Source: Pseudomaricurvus alkylphenolicus
GTDB lineage: Bacteria > Pseudomonadota > Gammaproteobacteria > Pseudomonadales > Cellvibrionaceae
Direction: 5' to 3'
NCBI RefSeq assembly: GCF_011683955.1
Contig: NZ_JAAQPI010000005.1
Location: 1 to 64,000, forward strand
DNA length: 64,000 bases
The position numbers and the translations under genes were made by a program. Below the pieces are notes generated by a model. It worked only from the letters and a program-made list of their open reading frames with translations. It had not been told where the DNA came from and made no database searches. Numbering within the stretch: position 1 is the first letter of the stretch; each line of letters opens with the position of its first letter. Shown in pieces: positions 46,064 through 54,042 of this stretch.

Positions 46064-47404
46064 ATGGCGGAGTACTCAAAGGACTTCTGGCACCCCATGC
46101 TGCACCCCAATGAGATGAAGCAGCGTGAGCCCATCCACATTGTAAGCGGCGACGGCGTCTACATTAAAGACGACAATGGCAAGCAGCTGCTGGACGGCGT
46201 GGCCGGGCTCTGGTGCGTCAATGTAGGCCACAATCGTCCGGAGATGAAGCAGGCCATTATGAACCAGCTGGACGAGCTGGAGTACTTCCAACTGTTCGAC
46301 GGCATCTCTCATCCACGTGCGACCGAGATGGCCGCCAAGCTGGTGGGCATGACGGTTCAGGAGAACATGAAGCGCGCCTTCTTTACTTCCGGTGGCTCCG
46401 ATTCTGTTGAAACCGCGATGAAACTGGCGCGCCAGTACCACATCCTTAATGGCGAGGCCGACCGCAAGAAATTTATCTCTCTCAAGAACGCTTACCACGG
46501 TGTTCACTTTGGTGGCGCCTCCGTCAACGGCCTCAATGTTTTCCGTCGTAACTACGAGCCATTGCTCAATGGTGCGATTCATGTTGACGCTCCTTGGCTG
46601 TACCGCAATCCGTGGAACTGCGAAGACCCCGATCAGTTGGCTCAGCTCTGTGCCGATCAGTTGATCCGGGAAATTGAACACCAGATGCCGGATACCATCG
46701 CCGCCTTTATTGCCGAGCCCATTATGGGCGCTGGTGGTGTGATTGTTCCGCCCGAAAAATACTGGCCACTGGTCCGCGAAATCTGTGACCAATACGGTAT
46801 TCTGCTGATTGCTGACGAAGTGGTAACCGGGTTTGGTCGCTCCGGCAATATGTTCGGCAGCCGTGGCTGGGGTGTGGCACCGGACATGATGTGTCTGGCG
46901 AAGGGTATCTCTTCCGGTTATATCCCACTGGGCGCTGTTATGATCAATGAGCGTATGGAACAAGCCTGGGACGCCAATGCGGATTTTAACGGCGTGATCA
47001 TGACTGGCTATACTTATTCTGGCCACCCGGTTGCCTGTGCGGCCGGTTTGGCGGCACTGGATATTGTCGAGAAAGAGAACCTGCCTGAAAACGCCAAGGT
47101 ACAGGGTGCTTATCTGCAGGATAAACTCCAGCCTTTCGCCGAGAGGTTTAAATCTGTAGGTGAAGTACGCGGCAAGGGTTTGATGATCGCCATTGATCTG
47201 GTCACTGACAAGCAGACCCGCCAGCCCATTGACCCCACGGACGGCTTTGCCAACCAGGTGGCTGCTGTGGCACGCAGTGAAGGTGTTCTGGTTCGCCCGG
47301 TGGGAACCAAAATCATCCTGTCGCCACCGCTGGTTTATACGCAGGAGCACTGTGATGAACTGGTGTCTGCATTGGATAAAGCCTTTACCGAAGTCGACGT
47401 TTAA
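46064..47404 (+). CDS. Class III PLP-dependent aminotransferase (omega-amino acid/amine type)
   Basis: This 446-residue fold type I aminotransferase has Lys280 in MCLAKGISSGYIPLG as the PLP lysine, LLIADEVVTGFGRSG with the PLP-nitrogen Asp, and FFTSGGSDSVETAMK for phosphate binding. The N-terminal DGVAGLWCVNVGHNRPEM is as in beta-alanine, taurine and amine:pyruvate aminotransferases. It would move an amino group from an amine or omega-amino acid to a keto acid such as pyruvate, giving an aldehyde. The aldehyde dehydrogenase 2.3 kb upstream could act next. It is regulated, probably, by the divergent LuxR-type protein, ends in a terminator, and is followed by an MFS carrier. Confidence 0.9.
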   Translation: MAEYSKDFWHPMLHPNEMKQREPIHIVSGDGVYIKDDNGKQLLDGVAGLWCVNVGHNRPEMKQAIMNQLDELEYFQLFDGISHPRATEMAAKLVGMTVQENMKRAFFTSGGSDSVETAMKLARQYHILNGEADRKKFISLKNAYHGVHFGGASVNGLNVFRRNYEPLLNGAIHVDAPWLYRNPWNCEDPDQLAQLCADQLIREIEHQMPDTIAAFIAEPIMGAGGVIVPPEKYWPLVREICDQYGILLIADEVVTGFGRSGNMFGSRGWGVAPDMMCLAKGISSGYIPLGAVMINERMEQAWDANADFNGVIMTGYTYSGHPVACAAGLAALDIVEKENLPENAKVQGAYLQDKLQPFAERFKSVGEVRGKGLMIAIDLVTDKQTRQPIDPTDGFANQVAAVARSEGVLVRPVGTKIILSPPLVYTQEHCDELVSALDKAFTEVDV

Positions 47405-47417
47405 AAGGCGGATATTG

Positions 47418-47441
47418 GGCCAATTATCAATTGGCCTTTTT
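47418..47441 (+). terminator. Rho-independent terminator after the aminotransferase
   Basis: GGCCAATT (47418-47425), loop ATC, AATTGGCC (47429-47436), then five Ts. It is 14 bases after the stop codon. Confidence 0.88.
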
Positions 47442-47527
47442 CTGTAGCAGCCCGCTCCGAGGGCGATGTTAGCCTAAGTCGCGGTACCCGCTAATGCGGG
47501 CCAGGCTCTCAGAGCCTGCTGCTACAG
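47442..47527. repeat. REP-like element, family A, copy 6
   Basis: CTGTAGCAGCCCGCTCCGAG, then GTCGCGGTACCCGCTAATGC and GGCTCTCAGAGCCTGCTGCT followed by ACAG. The element begins right at the T run of the terminator. Confidence 0.75.
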
Positions 47528-47601
47528 GGAAGCGTGCCAAATTGACTTAAGTAAGTGTCACAACAATTTTAATAATTATTTTAAAAAATGGGGCAAAGAC
47601 A

Positions 47602-48822
47602 ATGTCAGAGCATTCCGAGGGTTTTTTAAAGGGGTATTTGGGTGATCGATCCACCCGCACGGACGTTAACAGCACCGGTTCCATCATCGCCATCGTGTTT
47701 CTGGCCGTCATTGGACCTTGCATGTTTATCCTCCAACCTGCTTATGTGCAGGGTCTGGTGGAATATATGAAATTCAGCGAAGAACAGGCCGGTTTGATCG
47801 CTTCGGCTGAAATGTTTGGACTTGCTACGACCGCCATCGGCCTCAACTTTGTACTGAACCGCTTTAACTGGCGTACCATGGCGGCGCTGTTTCTCATCAT
47901 CTCCGCAGTGGGTAACTTTCTCTCCCTGACGTTGGTCGACGCCACACAACTGTCGGCCATGCGTTACCTGACCGGCCTTGGTTCCGGTGGCCTGATCGGC
48001 ATTACCTTTGTAATGATGGGGTTGACCCAACGTGCCGAACGCAATATGGGTTATATCATTGCCGGTGTGCTGACTTATGGCGCCATTGGCCTGCTTGTCA
48101 TGCCGTCTGCATTTCACTGGGTGGGTGTTGCCGGTGTGCTTTTCTTCTTCGGGGTATTCTGCGCGTCGGGGCTGCTCTTTGTTTCTCAGTTGCCCTGCTC
48201 TGACCAAACCCACCACGAAGATGCCGTTGTTGATGAAGTCACTATCTCCCCATTCAATAAATGGACGGCGCTGGGTGGCGTGCTTGCCTATAACCTCGCC
48301 ATTGGCATTGTCTGGGTTTATATGTTCCTCGTCGGTGTGGAAGCCGGAATCTCCGAACAAACCGTTGCCAATGCCCTTACTGTGTCACAATTCCTTGGTA
48401 TTGCCGGAGCGATGCTGGCTGTGTTTCTTGAAGTTCGTTTTGGCAGGCTTCTGCCACTGTTGTTTGGCATTATCGGAGGCGCTTTTGGTATCGCGCTGAT
48501 ACTCGGCACTCCCACCGTGTTCCTGTACGCCGCAGGCGTCTGTGTATTTAACTTCCTGTGGAACTTCACCATGCCGTATCTGATGGCCACGCTCGCCAGT
48601 TATGATGTTCGCGGACGGGTAGTGGCGATAGGCGTCGCACTGCAGATGTTGGGCTATGCCGTCGGGCCTGCAGTGGCGGCATCACTGCTGGGTGCGGGTG
48701 GTTACGACCTGATCAATAGCATAGCCATTGCCTTGTTTATGGTCGCGGCAGTTATGTTGGTACCGGGGTTGCGCGCTTACGCCCGCAGCCACCCGACCGG
48801 CACAGCAAGTTCACTGGCATAA
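47602..48822 (+). CDS. MFS transporter
   Basis: This 406-residue protein has 12 predicted membrane segments. It is homologous along its length to the MFS protein at 11443-12630, with the shared EEQAGLIASAEMFGL, VWVYMFLVGVEAGIS and FTMPYLMATLAS segments in the same positions. It follows the class III aminotransferase but is separated by a terminator and a repeat, so it probably has its own promoter. It is likely an importer or exporter of a small polar amine-related compound; substrate unknown. Confidence 0.83.
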   Translation: MSEHSEGFLKGYLGDRSTRTDVNSTGSIIAIVFLAVIGPCMFILQPAYVQGLVEYMKFSEEQAGLIASAEMFGLATTAIGLNFVLNRFNWRTMAALFLIISAVGNFLSLTLVDATQLSAMRYLTGLGSGGLIGITFVMMGLTQRAERNMGYIIAGVLTYGAIGLLVMPSAFHWVGVAGVLFFFGVFCASGLLFVSQLPCSDQTHHEDAVVDEVTISPFNKWTALGGVLAYNLAIGIVWVYMFLVGVEAGISEQTVANALTVSQFLGIAGAMLAVFLEVRFGRLLPLLFGIIGGAFGIALILGTPTVFLYAAGVCVFNFLWNFTMPYLMATLASYDVRGRVVAIGVALQMLGYAVGPAVAASLLGAGGYDLINSIAIALFMVAAVMLVPGLRAYARSHPTGTASSLA

Positions 48823-48908
48823 AACAGCAAACATTGTAGAGCACCGCCACATAGGGGCATAATGACCAGCTCGCCGGTTAGAAACCCCTAAACAGGCTTG
48901 CTCACAAT

Positions 48909-49214
48909 ATGAACGATAATAAACCAAGCAAAACCAAAACCAGCTTTTACCGCAGACTCTATCTGGCCTATTTGATTGAGCGAGGGATCAACACGGTGCC
49001 CAAGATCATCGCCGTGACGGATATGCCACGGCGTACCGCCCAGGACACGATCAGCGCCCTGCACGAATTGGATATCCAGTGCCGATTCGAGGGAGCAAAC
49101 AAAGATGGTTGTTATCGCATACTCGACTGGGGGGCGGTGAACCCCCAGTGGATTCAAGACAACATCAGGCGTATCTGCGAATTGTTGGACTACCCTCTGG
49201 ACTCAATCACCTGA
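48909..49214 (+). CDS. Small winged-helix DNA-binding protein
   Basis: This 101-residue protein has a probable winged helix-turn-helix: YLIERGINTVPKIIAVTDMP, then RRTAQDTISALHELDIQCRF, with the wing GANKDGCYRILDWG. The C-terminal 25 residues are helical. Similar short proteins occur in marine gammaproteobacteria, but I know no function. It is a single gene, convergent on cydB with only four bases between stops. Local regulation of another gene is possible; nothing around it shows a clear target. Confidence 0.65.
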   Translation: MNDNKPSKTKTSFYRRLYLAYLIERGINTVPKIIAVTDMPRRTAQDTISALHELDIQCRFEGANKDGCYRILDWGAVNPQWIQDNIRRICELLDYPLDSIT

Positions 49215-49218
49215 TCCA

Positions 49219-50226
49219 TCAATGGTAATGCAGCTCCGTGGTTTTACCCCGGAAGACCCAGTAGGAAAAGGCGGTATAGAGCAGGATCGCCGGTATTACC
49301 ACCAAAGCGCCTATCAAAATAAATTGCAGGGACTCCGCCGCACTGGCCGCTTCCCAAATGGTCATTTGTCCTGGTACCACCTCAGGAAAGAAACTGAAGG
49401 CGAGGCCACTGAAGCAACACACGAACACCAAAATAACCAGCGCAAAAGGCACACCACAGTGTCGGTCGCCGGCCTTGGGCAGTCGCTTGAGCAGCATGTC
49501 ATTTCCAAGAAGAGCCAAAAAGCAGAGCATTGGTATCAACAATACGAACATGGCCAAGGGCATTTGCAACCAGCGATCAAAGACATGAGGATTAACCCAA
49601 AGATTGGTCAGGCAGACACTGACCACGCCCAGAAAGGTGATGCGTCCGGCGCTGCGTGCCCACTGCACGGCTCGTCTTTGCAGATCGGCTTCTGTTTTTA
49701 ATACCAGCCAGGTGGCACCGATATAGCTGTAAGCGACGCTCACTCCCAGTGCAGCTATGAGGGCAAACAATTGGTTGGCCCAGTTCCATTGAAAGCCGGT
49801 GACGTAGATGCCCAGCATATAACCCTGACTCAAGGTGGTGATGAGGGACCCGGCTTTGAACGTGCGGTCCCAGGCGAGCTTGTGGTCCAGGGCGGCCTTG
49901 GCCCGAAAATCAAAGGCGACACCACGGAGGATCAAACCCGCCAGCATGACCGCGACCGGGAGGTACAGCTGAGTCAGGATTAAACTGTGGGCACTGGGAA
50001 AGGCGATCAGCAGTATGCCCACGGCCAGCACCAGCCAGGTTTCGTTGGCGTCCCAGAAGGGACCGATCGAGGCGATCATGGTGTCTCGATCAGCTTCCTG
50101 ATCAGCACGGACAGGCAACAATATACCCACCCCCAAATCGTAGCCATCCAGGATGGCGTAAACCAGAATCGCCAGGCCCATCAGGCCCACAAAAACAGTC
50201 GCCAGGACATCGGCATCGAGATTCAT
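49219..50226 (-). CDS. cydB: Cytochrome bd-type ubiquinol oxidase subunit II
   Basis: This 335-residue inner-membrane subunit of a bd oxidase has LVYAILDGYDLGVGILLP in helix 1 and WDANETWLVLAVGILLIAFP in helix 2, both typical of CydB/CioB. About eight membrane helices follow. Its start overlaps the cydA stop (ATGA). The protein is shorter than E. coli CydB (379) and resembles the CioB group. No cydX-like small gene is seen after it. It works with CydA to reduce oxygen to water at the expense of quinol. Confidence 0.94.
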   Translation of the reverse strand: MNLDADVLATVFVGLMGLAILVYAILDGYDLGVGILLPVRADQEADRDTMIASIGPFWDANETWLVLAVGILLIAFPSAHSLILTQLYLPVAVMLAGLILRGVAFDFRAKAALDHKLAWDRTFKAGSLITTLSQGYMLGIYVTGFQWNWANQLFALIAALGVSVAYSYIGATWLVLKTEADLQRRAVQWARSAGRITFLGVVSVCLTNLWVNPHVFDRWLQMPLAMFVLLIPMLCFLALLGNDMLLKRLPKAGDRHCGVPFALVILVFVCCFSGLAFSFFPEVVPGQMTIWEAASAAESLQFILIGALVVIPAILLYTAFSYWVFRGKTTELHYH

Positions 50227-51605
50227 GCTTTGGCTCCTTCGGTAAAGTGCACAATTTCAGCGGTCTCAAATTCTTCCACCTGTACGGCCTTGCGCGCCAT
50301 CAGGCGAATGGTGTGCAGATAGGCGAGAAGCAGAAAGGCGTAGAGCGCCAGGTACATCAGCAATGACAATCCAACGTTGGCCGGTGCCACGGGAGTAACG
50401 GCGTCGGCGGTGGTCAGTACACCGGTAACCAGCCACGGCTGACGGCCCACTTCGCTCACGTACCAACCAGCCAATGTGGCTATCCATCCAGAAAAAGTCA
50501 TGGCAACCACGGTTTTTAACATCCAGGGGCTTGATACCCGGTTGCGCCAGAGGTGCCAACTGCCCACCCAGGCACAGGCCAACATCAATAGGCCGATGCC
50601 AACCATCACTCTGAAGGCAAAGAACACCGGCGCGACCGGAGGGTGGTTGCCCTCGAATTCATTGAGACCGCGAATCTCACCATCCGGGTTGTGAGTGAGA
50701 ATCAGGCTGGCCAGTTTGGGCACCGGGATTTCCAGGTGGTTACGGCGCTGTGCTTCGTCGGGCAGCGCAAACAGCAATAGCGGCGCGCCGTTTTCAGTTT
50801 CCCATACGCCCTCCATGGCAGCCACTTTCTGAGGCTGGTGCTCGAAGGTATTGAGACCGTGAAGATCTCCAACAAATACCTGCAGCGGCGTCAGCACGGC
50901 GGCTATTGCCAGCCCAGTGCGCAGCGCCACTCTGGGTGCCTGTTTGGGATCGCCTTTTAGGATTCGATAGGCAGAAATTCCCGCCATCAGAAAACTGGCA
51001 GTCAAACCGGAGGCGATTAGCATGTGCGCCAATCGGTAGGGAAAGGACGGATTAAAAACTATCGCCCACCAATCAGTGGGATAGGCAACACCATCGCGCA
51101 TCTCAAAACCGGTGGGGGTCTGCATCCAGGAGTTCAGTGACAGAATCCAAAAGGCAGAGAGGCTGGTGCCAATGGCGACCATAAGTGCGGCAAAGGTATG
51201 CACCCGGTTGGGTACCCGCTTGATGCCAAACAGCATAATGCCGAGGAAGGTGGCTTCGAGAAAAAATGCGGTCAGCACTTCGTAGCCGAGTAGGGGGCCG
51301 GCAATATTGCCCACGGTTTCCATATAACCCGGCCAATTGGTGCCAAACTGAAACGACATGGTAATACCACTGACGACGCCGAGCGCGAACGTCAGGGCGA
51401 ACACCTTGACCCAAAAGCGGTAGGCGCGCATCCATACCGGGTTGCCGCTGAGGTCAAATCGCACTTTGAAGTACAGCAGTATCCAGCAGAGTGCGATGGT
51501 GATGGTGGGAAAGAGAATATGAAAGCTGATGTTGGCCGCAAATTGAATGCGGGACAGCATCAATGTGTCAGACAGTAAATTGCTGAACAGCAGTGTTTCG
51601 AGCAT
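50223..51605 (-). CDS. cydA: Cytochrome bd-type ubiquinol oxidase subunit I
   Basis: This 460-residue heme-bearing subunit has about nine membrane helices. Visible are AANISFHILFPTITIAL with a heme-ligand His, SFPYRLAHMLIASGLTASF with a second His, GLNTFEHQPQKVAAMEG in the quinol loop, and EVGRQPWLVTGVL (the GRQPW signature). The quinol loop is short, as in the cyanide-insensitive CIO group, and total length is less than E. coli CydA (522). GAGAGG precedes the ATG. It lies 18 bases after a GbsR/MarR-type regulator gene on the same strand, so regulator, cydA and cydB form one operon. It would support respiration at low oxygen or in the presence of inhibitors. Confidence 0.95.
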   Translation of the reverse strand: MLETLLFSNLLSDTLMLSRIQFAANISFHILFPTITIALCWILLYFKVRFDLSGNPVWMRAYRFWVKVFALTFALGVVSGITMSFQFGTNWPGYMETVGNIAGPLLGYEVLTAFFLEATFLGIMLFGIKRVPNRVHTFAALMVAIGTSLSAFWILSLNSWMQTPTGFEMRDGVAYPTDWWAIVFNPSFPYRLAHMLIASGLTASFLMAGISAYRILKGDPKQAPRVALRTGLAIAAVLTPLQVFVGDLHGLNTFEHQPQKVAAMEGVWETENGAPLLLFALPDEAQRRNHLEIPVPKLASLILTHNPDGEIRGLNEFEGNHPPVAPVFFAFRVMVGIGLLMLACAWVGSWHLWRNRVSSPWMLKTVVAMTFSGWIATLAGWYVSEVGRQPWLVTGVLTTADAVTPVAPANVGLSLLMYLALYAFLLLAYLHTIRLMARKAVQVEEFETAEIVHFTEGAKA

Positions 51606-51623
51606 GGCTACCTCTCATTGGTG

Positions 51624-52190
51624 TTACTCCTCCCCGTTTTTCTTGTCGTCGCTTTTTTTAAGTGGATTCTTAAAGTCCAGTAGTTTTGTTATGCCCGCAC
51701 CCAACGACATCAAGACCTTGAGTTGTTGCGGCGGGAGGTTATTAAGGCTGTTGGCGAAGGCGTTCATCTGCTCCAGCAGTTCATAGATCTCCTGCATTTT
51801 TTCCTGGGCGTAGGCTTCCTGCTTGTCCTGGGGGGCTTCAAGCAGCTGGGAGCGCAGCAAGGTCAAGGTAGGGTCCAGTTCGCGTTTACGCCGTTCTTCA
51901 AACACCACCCGGGCCAGGTCCCAGATATCGCCAGAGGTGGTGAAATATTCCTTACGGTCACCGGGAATATGCTGCCGCTCCACCAGGCGCCAGGCCTGCA
52001 GTTCCTTAAGGCCCATGCTAACGTTGCCCCGGCTGATGGTCAGGGCTTCGGCCAGTTGATCGGCGTTCAGGGGCTCAGGATGGATGGTTAGCAGGGCGAA
52101 CATCTGGCCAACGGTACGGTTAAAGCCCCAGCGGCTGCCCATTTCACCAAAGTGCAGGACAAAGGCCTGGCTCTTGGGGGATATATTCAT
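51624..52190 (-). CDS. GbsR/MarR-family transcriptional regulator
   Basis: This 188-residue regulator has a winged helix: FGEMGSRWGFNRTVGQMFAL, then LAEALTISRGNVSMGLKELQ and RLVERQHIPGDRKEYF, followed by a helical dimerisation region. This is the GbsR-like branch of MarR proteins. It is the first gene of the operon with cydA and cydB. A perfect 22-bp palindrome 22 bases upstream of its start is the obvious operator. It probably senses a respiratory or redox signal and controls its own operon. No cysteine cluster is present, so the signal is unclear. Confidence 0.88.
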   Translation of the reverse strand: MNISPKSQAFVLHFGEMGSRWGFNRTVGQMFALLTIHPEPLNADQLAEALTISRGNVSMGLKELQAWRLVERQHIPGDRKEYFTTSGDIWDLARVVFEERRKRELDPTLTLLRSQLLEAPQDKQEAYAQEKMQEIYELLEQMNAFANSLNNLPPQQLKVLMSLGAGITKLLDFKNPLKKSDDKKNGEE

Positions 52191-52211
52191 TCAGTGTTAA
52201 TTTAATTTTGA

Positions 52212-52233
52212 ATTTTCAGAAATTTCTGAAAAT
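52212..52233. promoter_or_regulatory. Perfect 22-bp palindrome, candidate operator of the bd oxidase operon
   Basis: The core TTTCAGAAATTTCTGAAA extends to 22 perfectly symmetric bases. It lies 21 bases before the GbsR-type start, where a bound dimer would block transcription or its start. Confidence 0.72.
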
Positions 52234-52273
52234 AATAAAGATTATTTGAGGTATGTCAATGATTTTAAGAGTT

Positions 52274-52296
52274 AAGCCCGAGATTACGGGCTTTTT
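52274..52296. terminator. Hairpin after the third sulfatase
   Basis: AAGCCCG (52274-52280) and CGGGCTT (52287-52293) are exact complements with a six-base loop. The T run is on the plus strand side; on the minus strand, where the sulfatase is read, the tail is weaker. Confidence 0.5.
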
Positions 52297-52334
52297 CATC
52301 AGCTTTGGCAGGGCGTATGAACGGTTTGTACGCC

Positions 52335-53933
52335 TCAGGGGTGATAAACGGGCTTCACCTCTGTCACCGGGGCCCAATCTTCGCCGTAGAGTGCCTGGAA
52401 GGTCTCCGGTCGTGCCACCGAACCCTTGGCGACACCACCGCGCCACAGATCGTATTGTTCGTCACTGTAACGCTGGAAGAATTCCACCAGCTGTTGATCG
52501 AGCTGACGGACCTGTCTGGCAAACTGCGGATCGCCAATGACATTGCGTTGTTGCTGGGGGTCATTGGCAAGGTGATAGAGTTCGGGTTGTCCGGTTCCGT
52601 CCAGACGCTTCCAGTAGGAGAAACGTTGAGTACGGATTCCGCGGGTTTCTTCCTGCTCGAAGAAGACGGCTTCACGCCCGCGGTGTTGCTGTCCCCGCAA
52701 CGTCTCAACAAAGCTTTGGCCCGGGCTGTTCTGAAGCGGTACCTTTCCAAGGCCAACATAGTCCAGCAGAGTGCGGGGAATATCGTATTGGCCGATCATG
52801 GCGGCCTCTTCGATACCGGCCGCCAGTTCGCCCTTATGCCAGAAAATCAGCGGCACTCGCATGGCGGTGTCGTACAGGTTTGACGGCGTGGTGATCACGG
52901 TGTGAGTCCAGAGCCCGTGCTGGCCATAGAAATTGCCCTGGTCGGTAGAGAACACCACCAGCGTGTTTTCATCCAGTCCATTGCGTCTCAGGGCTTCCAT
53001 GACGCGGCCAACACCATCGTCCACCAGAGTGTTTTGCGAAGCGATGTTGGCGCGGGTGGTCTGGTCGCCGTGCATTTGACGAGACATCTTAATAATTTTA
53101 TTCAGAAACGCGGATTCCTGGCCCTGCGCTTTAAAGTCCTTTTCTTGCTGCTCAAGGTTGGGGTGAAAGTCCGATTCAGGAAAGGACTTAAAATCCTGCT
53201 CAAGGTATTGGGAGTAAAAACGATTGCGCGCCGGACCCATATTGGTAGGGGGATTCACGTAGGGGCCATCGTAGTTAAGCTGGAGATAGAAGGGTTGGTC
53301 ACCCTGATAATCGTCCAGATATTCAACCGCCTTGTCGGTGAAGTAGTCAACGATGTGGCGGTCTCTTACGCGGTATTGGCGTTGGTTGTCGATCACCTGG
53401 TTGTCCCAGAAGTCGGTGGTGTGACCGTCGGCAAAGGTAACCCAGTGCTGGTAGCCAATGGAGGGCTTCCAGGGCTGACCCAGATGCCATTTACCAATCA
53501 TAGCCGTCTGATAGCCGCTTTCCTGCAACGTCCAGGGCAGCGTGCGGTACTCGGCCACGGCCGACCAGTCTCGCGGCCATTGTTTCAGCATGGCGTCGTC
53601 GAGCCAGTTATGCACGCCGTGTTGCGAGGGCATCAGCCCGGTCATCAAAGTGGCGCGGGTGGCCGAGCACATGCCGTTCACGGCAAAGGCATTGGTAAAT
53701 TTCACCCCCTCGGCTGCCAGACGATCAATATTTGGGGTGTTGATATCGCGGTTGCCATAGGCGCCAATCAGGGAGGCCGCCTGGTTATCAGTGAGAATAA
53801 ACAGGATGTTGGGGCGGCGTTTTGCCTCGCCACCTGCGGCCGCGCTGAACGCGGCAAACAGGCAGACAAATAGAGGCAGAAACACAACCGAAGAAAAAGT
53901 TGCTGGCTTCTTGAGCCGGGCCAAAACCATCAT
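52335..53933 (-). CDS. Sulfatase, type I, exported
   Basis: This sulfatase of about 532 residues has an N-terminal signal (MMVLARLKKPATFSSVVFLP, then an AAG region). NILFILTDNQAASLIGAYGN is the metal site, with TDN in place of the usual DD. NGMCSATRATLMTG carries the formylglycine Cys in a C-x-A-x-R signature, an accepted variant. MIGKWHLGQPW and VFSTDQGNFYGQHG follow. It is a different sulfatase subfamily from the two AtsA-like ones. The frame runs up to 54008, but a receptor terminator lies inside that extension and a TATAAT-like box (53955-53960, minus strand) lies just upstream of 53933, so I placed the start there. The receptor gene precedes it on the same strand. Confidence 0.88.
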   Translation of the reverse strand: MMVLARLKKPATFSSVVFLPLFVCLFAAFSAAAGGEAKRRPNILFILTDNQAASLIGAYGNRDINTPNIDRLAAEGVKFTNAFAVNGMCSATRATLMTGLMPSQHGVHNWLDDAMLKQWPRDWSAVAEYRTLPWTLQESGYQTAMIGKWHLGQPWKPSIGYQHWVTFADGHTTDFWDNQVIDNQRQYRVRDRHIVDYFTDKAVEYLDDYQGDQPFYLQLNYDGPYVNPPTNMGPARNRFYSQYLEQDFKSFPESDFHPNLEQQEKDFKAQGQESAFLNKIIKMSRQMHGDQTTRANIASQNTLVDDGVGRVMEALRRNGLDENTLVVFSTDQGNFYGQHGLWTHTVITTPSNLYDTAMRVPLIFWHKGELAAGIEEAAMIGQYDIPRTLLDYVGLGKVPLQNSPGQSFVETLRGQQHRGREAVFFEQEETRGIRTQRFSYWKRLDGTGQPELYHLANDPQQQRNVIGDPQFARQVRQLDQQLVEFFQRYSDEQYDLWRGGVAKGSVARPETFQALYGEDWAPVTEVKPVYHP

Positions 53934-53965
53934 AACCGGGACACCCATTACCGAATTATAGTTTG

Positions 53966-53995
53966 AAAAAAAGGCTCCGGGGTATTCCCGGAGCC
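53966..53995 (-). terminator. Rho-independent terminator after the TonB receptor
   Basis: GGCTCCGGG (53973-53981) and CCCGGAGCC (53987-53995), loop of five, with seven As at 53966-53972 that read as Ts on the minus strand. Confidence 0.92.
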
Positions 53996-54042
53996 AAACG
54001 AGGTTCACTCGTTGTCAAGAATGCAAAGACGTTAACAACCGT

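Noticed and set aside
46076-47350. 424-codon open frame on the minus strand opposite the aminotransferase
   Set aside because: It is fully covered by a gene with clear catalytic motifs on the other strand. The translated product has no recognisable family features, and such long antisense frames are common in GC-rich coding sequence.
36285-47527. Composite transposon or genomic island bounded by repeats
   Set aside because: No transposase, integrase, tRNA or direct target duplication is seen, and the same repeats occur at many other intergenic sites.
52902-53873. 323-codon open frame on the plus strand opposite the third sulfatase
   Set aside because: It is an antisense shadow of a sulfatase with the CSATR signature; no independent support.
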